Source: Sphingomonadales bacterium
GTDB taxonomy: Bacteria > Pseudomonadota > Alphaproteobacteria > Sphingomonadales > Sphingomonadaceae
Assembly: GCA_004292705.1 (NCBI GenBank)
Contig: RDXA01000403.1
Location: forward strand, 1 to 19,696
DNA: 19,696 nt
Direction: 5' to 3'
Below are positions 8,167 to 14,952 of this stretch, piece by piece (the first letter of the stretch is position 1; the number at the start of each line of letters is the position of its first letter). Under the pieces are notes generated by a model. That model searched no databases. It worked only from the letters and a program-made list of their open reading frames with translations, and was not told the DNA's origin. A program made the position numbers and the translations under genes.

Positions 8167-8355
8167 ATGTGGAGAGTTTGGTTCTATTTTGACATCCGCC
8201 GCGCCCTGGTTGCGCTGCACGTTGGTCTCGCCGTGTTGGCGTTCACCATCCACTTCATCCTGCTCAGCACCACGAACTACAACTGGCTGGAAGATGCCAG
8301 TGCTGCGCCGGCTGCGGCGGCCATCACTTCGCCGGAAGCTCCGGCGGCGGGATAG
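8167..8355 (+). CDS. pufA: PufA, light-harvesting complex 1 alpha subunit
   Basis: Partner of PufB in the LH1 ring. It has 62 residues. The start MWRVWFYFDIRRALVALHVGL is characteristic of LH1 alpha: a short amphipathic N-terminus, then the membrane span with the bacteriochlorophyll-binding histidine in ALHVGLAVLAF, then NYNWLED. The C-terminal tail is alanine/proline-rich (APAAAAITSPEAPAAG). ATG 8167 is preceded by AAGGA. Strong hairpins follow before pufL, the usual arrangement that keeps antenna mRNA more abundant than reaction-centre mRNA. Confidence 0.96.
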   Translation: MWRVWFYFDIRRALVALHVGLAVLAFTIHFILLSTTNYNWLEDASAAPAAAAITSPEAPAAG

Positions 8356-8369
8356 CAGTCTCGAAATGT

Positions 8370-8396
8370 GAGGGGGCAGGTTCGCCTGCCTGCCTC
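8370..8396 (+). promoter_or_regulatory. pufA-pufL intercistronic mRNA-stabilising hairpin
   Basis: GGCAGG (8375-8380), loop TTCG, CCTGCC (8385-8390) is a perfect 6-pair stem with a stable UUCG-type tetraloop, extended by GAGG (8370-8373) with CCTC (8393-8396). It lies 15 bases after the pufA stop. In Rhodobacter a hairpin at this place protects pufBA mRNA from 3' decay and raises the antenna to reaction-centre ratio; the position and strength here suggest the same job. It lacks a T-run. Confidence 0.75.
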
Positions 8397-8423
8397 CTAA
8401 CACTTGTCGAACAACTCATAGCA

Positions 8424-8440
8424 CCCGCCCCAGTGGCGGG
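8424..8440 (+). promoter_or_regulatory. Hairpin abutting the pufL ribosome binding site
   Basis: CCCGCC, loop CCAGT, GGCGGG is a perfect 6-pair stem whose last bases touch the strong Shine-Dalgarno GGGGAGGA (about 8438-8445) for the ATG at 8453. The stem could limit or tune translation of the reaction-centre L subunit. The structure is seen directly; the effect is inferred. Confidence 0.55.
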
Positions 8441-8452
8441 GAGGATGGACCT

Positions 8453-9277
8453 ATGGCGCTCCTTAGTTTCGAGCGGAAATACCGCGTCCGCGGTGGCACA
8501 TTAATCGGCGGCGACCTCTTCGACTTCTGGGTCGGGCCGTTTTATGTCGGATTCTTTGGAGTGACGACGGCCATCAGCGCCCTTCTGGGCACCATGCTGA
8601 TCTTCGCCGCCGCTACACAGGGCCCGACCCTCAACCCCTGGCTCATTTCGATCAACCCGCCACCGATCGAATATGGCCTCAGCCTTGCTCCCATGGAACA
8701 GGGCGGATACTGGCAGATCATCACCTGCTGTGCCGTCGTTGCCTTCTCGTCGTGGGTGCTGCGGCAAGCAGAAATCTCGCGCAAGCTCGGCATGAGTTAT
8801 CATGTGCCGATCGCCTTCAGCGTCGCGGTTTTCGCCTACGTCTCGCTCAACGTCATCCGTCCCTTGTGGATGGGCGCGTGGGGTAATGGCTTCCCCTATG
8901 GTATCTGGACGCACCTCGAGTGGGTCTCGAACGTGGGCTACGCCTTTGGCAACTTCCACTACAACCCCGTGCACATGCTCGCGATCACGTTCTTTTTCAC
9001 GAACTGTCTCGCGCTCGCGCTGCATGGCGGCCTGGTGCTGTCGGCGGTCAACCCGACCGGAGGCACCGACGTCAAGACACCCGAATACGAAGACACCTAT
9101 TTCCGTGACTTCATCGGCTATTCGGTCGGCACGCTTGGCATCCACCGGGTGGGTCTCTTCCTGGCGCTCAACGCCGGGTTCTGGAGCGCCATCTGCATCG
9201 TCATCTCCGGCACTCTGTATGTCGGCAGCTGGATCGAATTCTGGGATTTCTGGAAGAAGATCCCGATCTGGTCGTAA
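8453..9277 (+). CDS. pufL: PufL, photosynthetic reaction centre L subunit
   Basis: Five-helix membrane subunit that, with PufM, binds the special pair, accessory bacteriochlorophylls, bacteriopheophytins, quinones and the non-haem iron. It has 274 residues, the usual length. His154, His174, His191 and His231 match the conserved Rhodobacter L153, L173, L190 and L230 ligands (one-residue offset from the initiator Met). GPFYVGFFGV and LNVIRPLWMGAWGNGFPYGIW are diagnostic. ATG 8453 follows GGGGAGGA. The start of pufM lies 14 bases after the stop. The gene is intact, unlike pufM. Confidence 0.98.
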   Translation: MALLSFERKYRVRGGTLIGGDLFDFWVGPFYVGFFGVTTAISALLGTMLIFAAATQGPTLNPWLISINPPPIEYGLSLAPMEQGGYWQIITCCAVVAFSSWVLRQAEISRKLGMSYHVPIAFSVAVFAYVSLNVIRPLWMGAWGNGFPYGIWTHLEWVSNVGYAFGNFHYNPVHMLAITFFFTNCLALALHGGLVLSAVNPTGGTDVKTPEYEDTYFRDFIGYSVGTLGIHRVGLFLALNAGFWSAICIVISGTLYVGSWIEFWDFWKKIPIWS

Positions 9278-9291
9278 GGAGCACCTGAACC

Positions 9292-10219
9292 ATGGCGACT
9301 TATCATCCCGCACCTCGACGGCAGCGAAGGGCGGATTGCCCTCACCGGCCACAGCTACTGGATGGGCAAGCTTGGACAGGCCCAGATCGGGCCCGTCTAT
9401 CTCGGCCTGCTCGGCACGCTCAGCCTCGTCTTCGGCGGCGCGGCGATCATGATCATCGGGCTCAATTTCTGGGCGCAGGTGGGCTGGAGTCCGCAGGGCT
9501 TCATGCGCGAATTCTTCTGGCTCTATCTCGGTCCTCCGGGCCCGGAATACGGGTTCAGCTTCTTCGTCCCGCTGGCGAAGGGCGGCTGGTTCATCATGGC
9601 CGGCGCGTTCCTGACGATTTCGGTGCTGTGCTGGTGGGTCCGCACCTACATGCGGGCCAAGGCGCTGGGCATGGGGATGCACATACCCTGGGCCTTCGCG
9701 AGCGCCATCTGGCTGTTCCTGGTGCTGGGCTTCATCCGCCCGATGCTGATGGGCAGCTGGTCGGAAGCGGTGCCTTACGGCGTCTTTGAGCACCTCAACT
9801 GGACCAACAATTTCTCGCTGGTCTACGGCAACCTGTTCTACAACCCGTTCCACGCGCTCTCGATCGTCTTCCTCTACGGGTCGGCTGTCCTGTTCGCGAT
9901 GCACGGGGCGACCATCCTTGCACTCGGCCGTTATGGCGGCGAGCGCGAGATCGAGCAGATTACCGATCGCGGCACGGCAGCCGAACGCGGTGCGCTGTTC
10001 TGGCGCTGGGTGATGGGCTTCAACGCGACGTTTGAATCCATTCACCGCTGGGCCTGGTGGTTCGCAGTGCTGACCACCCTCACGGGCGGGATCGGCATTC
10101 TGCTGACCGGCACCGTGGTGGATAACTGGTACCTGTGGGCGCAAGAGCACTACTACGCTCCCGACACGATCAATTACGATCCGAGCGGCGCGGCCCAGGC
10201 CTCGGCCGGCCAGAAGTAA
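9292..10219 (+). CDS. pufM: PufM, photosynthetic reaction centre M subunit; N-terminal deletion and frameshift
   Basis: Partner of PufL; its family sequence is unmistakable from GQAQIGPVYLGLLGTL onward, with all five helices and the ligand histidines in LFYNPFHAL, FAMHGATI and SIHRWAWW, and the iron-ligand glutamate region GEREIEQI. The expected start, ATG 9292 (MATYH), has AAGGAG upstream but reads out of frame after a few codons. The PufM frame is open only from the TAA at 9275 and has no ATG, GTG or TTG until 9362, giving a 285-residue form. Reading that frame back gives PHLDGSEGRIALTGHSYW, normal PufM-like sequence before GKLG. Only 23 codons separate ATG 9292 from 9362, whereas Rhodobacter PufM has about 42 residues there. 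A loss of 3k+2 bases (about 56-59) after TATCAT is inferred. It is a true lesion or a sequence error; pufC is absent downstream. Confidence 0.9.
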
Positions 10220-10224
10220 GGCGT

Positions 10225-10301
10225 CGGGCCGCCCTGCGCGGCCCGGCACCAATCTGACCTAAAGACAAGCCCGGCGCGGACCCATGGTCCGGCCGGGCTT
10301 T
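10225..10301 (+). terminator. Hairpins after pufM, probable superoperon terminator
   Basis: Two stems follow the pufM TAA. CGGGCCGC/GCGGCCCG (10225-10245) has 8 pairs and a 5-base loop. AAGCCCGGC (10267-10275) pairs with GCCGGGCTT (10292-10300), and the enclosed stretch holds a smaller GGACC/GGTCC stem. The second is followed by a short CTTTG rather than a long T-run on the plus strand, so termination may be partial. On the minus strand the left arm's complement ends in CTT then GTCTTT, so it could also serve the converging genes that end at 10323. Confidence 0.65.
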
Positions 10302-10322
10302 GCTATTGGGGGAATGGGGCGC

Positions 10323-10604
10323 TCAGCGGTGTTGCGGCAGGGCAAGCCGGGTGCGCAGGTCCATCAGGTGGAGCGGCAGCGACGCGGCCAGCGGGAGCGC
10401 GATCCACCACCAGTCCGCCCCCACCATCGCCGCGCGCAGCCCCAGCACGATGAGCGCGGCCGGCCCGAGCAGGCCAAGGATCGCACCCCAGCGCCAACGC
10501 CCCCCGGCCCGCAGCCACACGGCCTCGATCGCCAGCACGCAGAGGATCACATCAGCCGCGTGACCGCTATCAAACAGGATCTCGGTAAGGCCTGCGCCCG
10601 CCAT
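10323..10604 (-). CDS. Small membrane protein of unknown function, downstream of tspO
   Basis: I do not recognise this family. The start chosen is ATG 10604 because GGGGAGGGA lies about 6 bases upstream and it follows the tspO stop by 28 bases; that gives 93 residues. An upstream start inside tspO is possible but adds a low-complexity basic segment. The protein has about three hydrophobic segments: residues 14-31 (HAADVILCVLAIEAVWL), 41-60 (GAILGLLGPAALIVLGL) and 64-82 (ADWWWIALPLAASLPLHL), ending in the basic tail RTRLALPQHR. It is last in the bchG-bchP-tspO operon. Its place next to tspO suggests a role in pigment-cluster membranes, but nothing in the sequence shows a function. Confidence 0.65.
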   Translation of the reverse strand: MAGAGLTEILFDSGHAADVILCVLAIEAVWLRAGGRWRWGAILGLLGPAALIVLGLRAAMVGADWWWIALPLAASLPLHLMDLRTRLALPQHR

Positions 10605-10632
10605 GCTGGTCCCTCCCCCTCGCCCTGCGGCC

Positions 10633-11115
10633 TCAGCCGAACGGCGCGTTGAGCTGGGCCACGGCGCGGTTGAGCGCCGCTGCAAAGCTCACCCAGCCGA
10701 GATAGGGCACCAGCAGCAGCGCCGCACTCCTTGAGAAGCGCCCGCAATAGACGATCATCGCGAGGATCGAGAGCCACAGCAGGATCACCTCGGCGAAAGC
10801 CCAGTCCGGCCGCTGGAAGCGGAAGAACAGCAGGCTCCAGCTGATGTTGAGAAAGCCGTTGAGCGCGAACAGCCCGATCACCCATTCGGCCGCCACAGCG
10901 GTTGGCGCCGCCCGCCAGGCGGTGATCCCGGCAACAGTGATCAGCGCGTAGATCAGTGTCCAGCCCATCGGAAAGACCACATCGGGCGGGTTCCAGTCGG
11001 GCTTGGCGAGCGCCTGATACCACGGGCCAAGGTCGGTCACCGTCGCCCCCAGCGCCGCGACGCAAATCGCCGCGGCGGTGGCGATGGTCACCGGAATGAT
11101 CATCATCCTGTTCAT
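10633..11115 (-). CDS. tspO: TspO/MBR family tryptophan-rich sensory protein
   Basis: Outer-membrane-type five-helix protein of the TspO/peripheral benzodiazepine receptor family. In Rhodobacter it negatively affects photosynthesis gene expression through tetrapyrrole handling. It has 160 residues from ATG 11115. Family motifs are WYQALAKPDWNPPDVVFPMGW (about 32-52), LNGFLNISWSLLFFRFQRPDWAF and LLVPYLGWVSFAAALNRAVAQLN. It follows bchP by 53 bases, in a stretch that can fold into two competing hairpins. No good ribosome site is visible; ATG 11106 and 11103 are alternatives. Many PGCs carry tspO near carotenoid genes, so its place after bchP is a feature of this lineage. Confidence 0.93.
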   Translation of the reverse strand: MNRMMIIPVTIATAAAICVAALGATVTDLGPWYQALAKPDWNPPDVVFPMGWTLIYALITVAGITAWRAAPTAVAAEWVIGLFALNGFLNISWSLLFFRFQRPDWAFAEVILLWLSILAMIVYCGRFSRSAALLLVPYLGWVSFAAALNRAVAQLNAPFG

Positions 11116-11136
11116 GACCAAGGGTGTAAGGCCCCG

Positions 11137-11183
11137 CCCGGTAACCTGCAATGGCCCGCGACGGCGTGTTACCGGGTCGCGGG
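11137..11183 (-). promoter_or_regulatory. Mutually exclusive hairpins at the bchP-tspO junction
   Basis: Two perfect inverted repeats interlock. CCCGGTAAC (11137-11145) pairs with GTTACCGGG (11168-11176), and CCCGCGAC (11155-11162) pairs with GTCGCGGG (11176-11183). They share base 11176 and their arms alternate, so only one stem can form at a time. The bchP stop codon (11171-11169) lies inside one arm. Neither is followed by a T-run on the minus strand. This resembles a translation-sensitive switch ahead of tspO; that reading is inference. Confidence 0.55.
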
Positions 11184-12365
11184 ACTCAGGCCGAGCAGGT
11201 GCGCGGTATCCTTGAGGAAGATCTTGACGTGCGCCATCGGTTTGGCGCGCACCAGCTTCTTGTGCATGTAGGCCTGCCAGGTCAGTTCCTGCACGTCCTT
11301 GTCGTCGCACATGGTGACGAAACGCTCGCGGCGCTTGTCGGACGAATACCAGAAATACTGCATCATCCCCAGCACCCAGAACACCCGGCCATGCTCCTTC
11401 ATGAAGGCCTTGCGCGCGCTGCGCAGATGCTTGGCCTCGCCGGTCCTGAGGAAGGCCGCTGCGGCCTCTCCCACCATCCGGCCGCCGGCCATGGCGTAAT
11501 AGATCCCCTCGCCCGAAGCCGGAGCGACCACGCCCGCAGCATCGCCGGCCACGATCACATCAGCGCCGTTGTCCCAGCGCTTCAGGGGCTTCAGCGGGAT
11601 TGGTGCGCCTTCGCGGCGCAGCGTCTCGCAGCGTTCGAGGCCAAGGTCGTCGCGCATGGTGGCGATGGCGCCGCGCAGACTGAAGCCCTTGTTGGCGCTG
11701 CCCACCCCGATGCTCGCGGTCTCGCCATGGGGGAAGACCCAGGCGTAGAAATCGGGCGACAGGCGGCCCTGGTAGAACACATCGCAACGCGAGGCATCGA
11801 ATTGTTCGGTGTTCTTCGGCGGGGCCTTGATGATTTCGTGATAGGCAAAGACGCATGGAACGCGTTCGGCCCCCGGCAAGCACTGCTTGGCCACCGCCGA
11901 ACGTGCGCCGTCGGCGCCGATCACCACGCGGGCGCGCACCCGCTCGATCGGGCCGCCCCGGCTGCGGCGGAAGGTGACGATCGGGTGCGCTTCGTCATCG
12001 CGCTCGATCTTTTCGAAGGTGGCCGTGAGCCGTTCTGCACCGGAGTGGCGCGCGCGTTCGCGCAGCCACTCGTCATACTCGTCGCGGTCGACCATGCCGA
12101 CATAGCCGATCTCGCCCACCGGCATGTCGACCGCCCGGCCCGAAGGCGCGATCATCCGGGCCGAACGCGCCTTGGCGACCAGCAGCGATTGCGGAATGTC
12201 GAAATCGGCCAGCAACCGCGGCGGGATCGCGCCGCCGCAGGGTTTGATCCGCCCGCCGCGCTCGATCAGCAGCACCGAATGGCCCGCCAGCGCCAGATCG
12301 GTCGCCGCCGTCGAACCCGATGGCCCGCCGCCAATCACCACGGCGTCGTAAATAGTCTCGTTCAT
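11169..12365 (-). CDS. bchP: BchP, geranylgeranyl bacteriochlorophyll reductase
   Basis: Flavoprotein that reduces three double bonds of the geranylgeranyl tail to give phytylated bacteriochlorophyll a. It has 398 residues. The FAD motif AVVIGGGPSGSTAATDLALAG is at about 8-28, LLIERGGRIKPCGGAIPP follows, then VIGADGARSAVAKQ and the second FAD segment IVAGDAAGVVAPASGEGIYYAM, all typical of the ChlP/BchP family. ATG 12365 overlaps the upstream transporter's stop as ATGA, fixing the start. It lies between the PucC-like gene and tspO in the bchG operon. No irregularity was seen. Confidence 0.96.
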   Translation of the reverse strand: MNETIYDAVVIGGGPSGSTAATDLALAGHSVLLIERGGRIKPCGGAIPPRLLADFDIPQSLLVAKARSARMIAPSGRAVDMPVGEIGYVGMVDRDEYDEWLRERARHSGAERLTATFEKIERDDEAHPIVTFRRSRGGPIERVRARVVIGADGARSAVAKQCLPGAERVPCVFAYHEIIKAPPKNTEQFDASRCDVFYQGRLSPDFYAWVFPHGETASIGVGSANKGFSLRGAIATMRDDLGLERCETLRREGAPIPLKPLKRWDNGADVIVAGDAAGVVAPASGEGIYYAMAGGRMVGEAAAAFLRTGEAKHLRSARKAFMKEHGRVFWVLGMMQYFWYSSDKRRERFVTMCDDKDVQELTWQAYMHKKLVRAKPMAHVKIFLKDTAHLLGLSPATR

Positions 12366-13723
12366 GCGAACTGCTCCCTCTCTTGCCGCGCGACGCTGGC
12401 CCGCATGGCCGCCCCCCCGGTCGCCTTCACGGCAAGTATGGCCGCCAGCACAAATGCCGCCGCCTCGATCATGAAAACCATCTGAAACGCTGCGCCGTCG
12501 CTCGCCAAAGCGTGCCGCGCAAAATCCACGCCGACCGCTCCGGTCAGCCCGCCGAGCCCGAAGGCAATCGCCTGAGACGCACCCCACACGCCCATGCGGA
12601 CGCCTTCGCGGGTCTTTTCCCCCGCCCCAGCCAGCCCCATCATCGCGCCGATCGCGGCGACCGCGAACACGCCATTGCCGAAGCCGAGCACAAATACATT
12701 CGCGCCGAGCGGCCAGCCCGGCCCGGCCACCGCCGCCAGCGCCAGTGCGCCAAGGCCCAGCGCCGAGAGCAGGCAGCCACACACAACCCACACCCGCAAC
12801 CCGTCGGGCCGTTTGCCGCTGAAGGCGCTGCCGCCGATCCCGGTGATGATCATGCCGATCAGGATGCCGCCCTGATGCTGCCCGCCAAGCTGGGTCGATT
12901 CCCCCGGCGTCAGGCCGAAGATCAACCCGGCAAAGGGCTCAAGGATCAGATCCTGCATCGAGAAGGCGATCATCGAGACGAAGATGAACACGGTAAAGCG
13001 CCGTGCCGCTGCCTCGTGCCAGATCTCGTGCAGGGCTGCGCGGAAATCGGGCGCAGCAGCGCCGTCGGCGGCATGGCCGAACCGGCCTGCCTGCCGCTCC
13101 AGCCGGAAGGTCGCCAGCACGGTCAGCAGCACGGTCACCAAGGCAAGCCCGCCCGCCACCGCCAGCAGCCGCTCGGGCGAGAAAGGCTTGAGCAATTGGC
13201 CCACCGTGATCGCGGACACCACGATCCCGGCAACCATCATGATCCATGTCACTGCGGCGGCTGCGGCGCGCCGTGAGGGCGCGACGCCCGAGGCGAGCAG
13301 CGCCAGCGCCGAAGTGCCGCCCGCGCCCACGCCCGCGCCGATCAGCGCATAGGCGAACACGGCCAAGGCCAGCCCTGCGCCAAACGACGCCTCCAGCATC
13401 AGGGTTGCGCGGGTTGCCAGCAGCGCGCCGGCCGCCAGCACCGCCAGGCCGCCGATGATCCACACGGTGCGGCTTCTGCCCTTGTCCGAGGCATGGCCCC
13501 ACAAGGGCCGGGCCAGCTGCACCGCATAATGCCATGCCACCAACCCTGCCGGGATTGCCGCCAGCAGCCCCAGTTCAACCACCATCACGCGGTTCAGCAC
13601 GGTTGTCGCCAGCATCACCAGCGCGCCAATCGAGGCCTGCACCAGCCCGATCCGGACAATCGCCAGCCAGCCGAACCCGGCAGCGGCGGTTGTCGCTTGC
13701 GGCGAGCCGAGCGGGGCGTGCAT
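12362..13723 (-). CDS. PucC/BCD-family MFS transporter between bchG and bchP (Orf428/Bch2 type)
   Basis: Integral membrane protein of the bacteriochlorophyll-delivery branch of the major facilitator superfamily (PUCC domain), the same family as LhaA and PucC. It has 453 residues with about 12 hydrophobic segments. Family motifs include VVELGLLAAIPAGLVAWHY, RPLWGHASDKGRSRT (the MFS loop motif), MQDLILEPFAGLIFGLTPGEST and GFGNGVFAVAAIGAMMGLA. Its place between bchG and bchP matches R. capsulatus orf428 (bch2), so it is probably that paralogue rather than LhaA, which is expected near puhA. The start overlaps the bchG stop by one base (TGATG) and the stop overlaps bchP (ATGA). The exact cargo or assembly role is unproven in the family. 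Confidence 0.92.
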   Translation of the reverse strand: MHAPLGSPQATTAAAGFGWLAIVRIGLVQASIGALVMLATTVLNRVMVVELGLLAAIPAGLVAWHYAVQLARPLWGHASDKGRSRTVWIIGGLAVLAAGALLATRATLMLEASFGAGLALAVFAYALIGAGVGAGGTSALALLASGVAPSRRAAAAAVTWIMMVAGIVVSAITVGQLLKPFSPERLLAVAGGLALVTVLLTVLATFRLERQAGRFGHAADGAAAPDFRAALHEIWHEAAARRFTVFIFVSMIAFSMQDLILEPFAGLIFGLTPGESTQLGGQHQGGILIGMIITGIGGSAFSGKRPDGLRVWVVCGCLLSALGLGALALAAVAGPGWPLGANVFVLGFGNGVFAVAAIGAMMGLAGAGEKTREGVRMGVWGASQAIAFGLGGLTGAVGVDFARHALASDGAAFQMVFMIEAAAFVLAAILAVKATGGAAMRASVARQEREQFA

Positions 13724-14655
13724 CAGATGTATCCCCCGAGGCCGAGCGCCGCCGCCAGCATTCCGAGCACATAGAGCGTCACGCCGACGCCATTATACCA
13801 CGGCGCATATTGCGCGGGATCGCGCAGCAAGCGCGGCATGGCCGCAATCTGCGCGGCAAGCACACCGGTGATGATCACTGCCGAAAGGCCGTAGCCCCAT
13901 GCCGCCAGCAGCGCGATCACCACAACCTGCGCCGCCGCCATCGTCACGCAAGCAAGCCTTGCGGCTGCGCTCACCCCGAGCACCACGGGAAGCGACGTCA
14001 GCCCGGTCTGGCGGTCGCCTTCAACCGCCTTGAAATCATTGAGCACCATGATGCCGTGCGCGCCGAGCGAATAGAGCACCAGCACCGCGATCACCGCGCC
14101 CGAGGGCATGGTGCCCAACATCACGGTCGCGCCGGTGAACCAGCTCAGTCCTTCATAGGTCAGCCCGCATACCAGCGGGCCGAGCCAGCCATTGGCCTTG
14201 AAACGCAGCGGCGGCGCGGAATAGGCCCAGGCAAAGGCAAGGCCGACCAGCGCGGCCATGAACACCAGCGGGCCGAGCAGCCAGCCGACCGTGGCCGAGA
14301 TCGCGGTCATGATCAGCGCGATATAGAGGCCCCAGCGCCCGGGAATCCGGCCCGAGGGGATCGGGCGGTCGGGCTCGTTGATGGCATCGACATGGCGATC
14401 AAACCAGTCATTGACCGCTTGGGATGTGCCGCAAACCAGCGGCCCGGCCAACAGCACGCCGCCCGCGACAAACCACCAGCGGCCCTCCAGCCCAGCTCCT
14501 GAAGACACCGCCCCGCACATGAAGGCCCACATTGGCGGGAACCATGTAATCGGCTTGAGCAGCTGGAGCACATCACGCGGTTGCGGGCGCTGGCGTGATC
14601 CAGCGGGGCGTGCCGGGGTGGGCACAGCACGAGTCGAAGAAACCGAGTGCTCCAT
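13723..14655 (-). CDS. bchG: BchG, bacteriochlorophyll a synthase (geranylgeranyl transferase)
   Basis: UbiA-family membrane prenyltransferase that esterifies bacteriochlorophyllide a with geranylgeranyl diphosphate. It has 310 residues with eight or nine hydrophobic segments. The first Asp-rich motif NDWFDRHVDAINEPDRPIPSG starts at Asn82, and the second, LNDFKAVEGDRQTG, is at 205-218; both match BchG/ChlG. ATG 14655 lacks a Shine-Dalgarno, and the predicted -10 lies only 6 bases upstream, which would make the mRNA leaderless. The next in-frame Met is inside the conserved domain, so a GTG at codon 11 is the only sensible alternative. First gene of the bchG-PucC-like-bchP-tspO operon. Confidence 0.96.
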   Translation of the reverse strand: MEHSVSSTRAVPTPARPAGSRQRPQPRDVLQLLKPITWFPPMWAFMCGAVSSGAGLEGRWWFVAGGVLLAGPLVCGTSQAVNDWFDRHVDAINEPDRPIPSGRIPGRWGLYIALIMTAISATVGWLLGPLVFMAALVGLAFAWAYSAPPLRFKANGWLGPLVCGLTYEGLSWFTGATVMLGTMPSGAVIAVLVLYSLGAHGIMVLNDFKAVEGDRQTGLTSLPVVLGVSAAARLACVTMAAAQVVVIALLAAWGYGLSAVIITGVLAAQIAAMPRLLRDPAQYAPWYNGVGVTLYVLGMLAAALGLGGYI

Positions 14656-14661
14656 GAATTG

Positions 14662-14690
14662 AGGCTATGCCTGACAGACCTAGGCGTCAA
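14662..14690 (-). promoter_or_regulatory. Candidate bchG promoter
   Basis: On the minus strand, TTGACG (complement of 14685-14690) is followed after 17 bases by TAGCCT (complement of 14662-14667). The layout equals that of the bchC promoter. Transcription would begin at or next to the bchG ATG (14655). Confidence 0.45.
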
Positions 14691-14702
14691 ATTATTTTGA
14701 CA
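14685..14702. promoter_or_regulatory. Near-perfect PpsR/CrtJ operator upstream of bchG
   Basis: On the minus strand the site reads TGTCAAAATAATTTGACG, one base off TGTC-N10-GACA, with the same AT-rich core as the perfect sites. The mismatched half is the one that forms the -35 TTGACG of bchG. It would place bchG, the PucC-like gene, bchP and tspO under PpsR. Confidence 0.7.
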
Positions 14703-14885
14703 CTTTGAATCCGTCACGTGCCGTTTTCTGCGTTCAGATTTCGAGCGTCGTCGAGAATGTGTCAATCATGGCCTGGTGAGGGACGTTGACAGCAAGCTTT
14801 GGGCGCAGTGCAACGGCGCGGCTGCGGCGAGGCGCGAGACACCGTTCAGGAGCCTCTCATTCTTGTCGGGGCGTTGCGTAGTCGT

Positions 14886-14906
14886 TGGCTGGCCTTAGGC
14901 CAGTCA
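14886..14906 (-). terminator. Possible terminator hairpin after ppsR
   Basis: TGGCTGGCC, loop TTA, GGCCAGTCA gives 9 pairs including one G-T, 47 bases downstream of the ppsR stop. No T-run follows on the minus strand, so intrinsic termination is uncertain; it may be a 3' stability stem or a Rho-dependent end. Confidence 0.4.
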
Positions 14907-14952
14907 TTACCGCACCATTGGCACGCCAGGTTTGACCGGACAAACGAACGGT

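Larger units (their letters stand above)
14656..14952. other. Gene-free gap between ppsR and bchG
   Basis: This 297-base gap holds the bchG promoter and operator at its left end (14662-14702). It also contains an inverted repeat TGTCAA (14760-14765)/TTGACA (14786-14791) separated by 20 bases, and a hairpin TGGCTGGCC-TTA-GGCCAGTCA at 14886-14906, 47 bases after the ppsR stop. GTTTG/CAAAC flank 6 bases at 14930-14945. A plus-strand frame at 14799-15071 runs into ppsR and has no recognisable protein features. I see no other gene. Confidence 0.6.

Noticed and set aside
9292..9789. The 165-residue frame starting at the pufM ATG
   Set aside because: Only its first few codons (MATYH) belong to PufM; the remainder is an out-of-frame reading of the PufM gene created by the frameshift.
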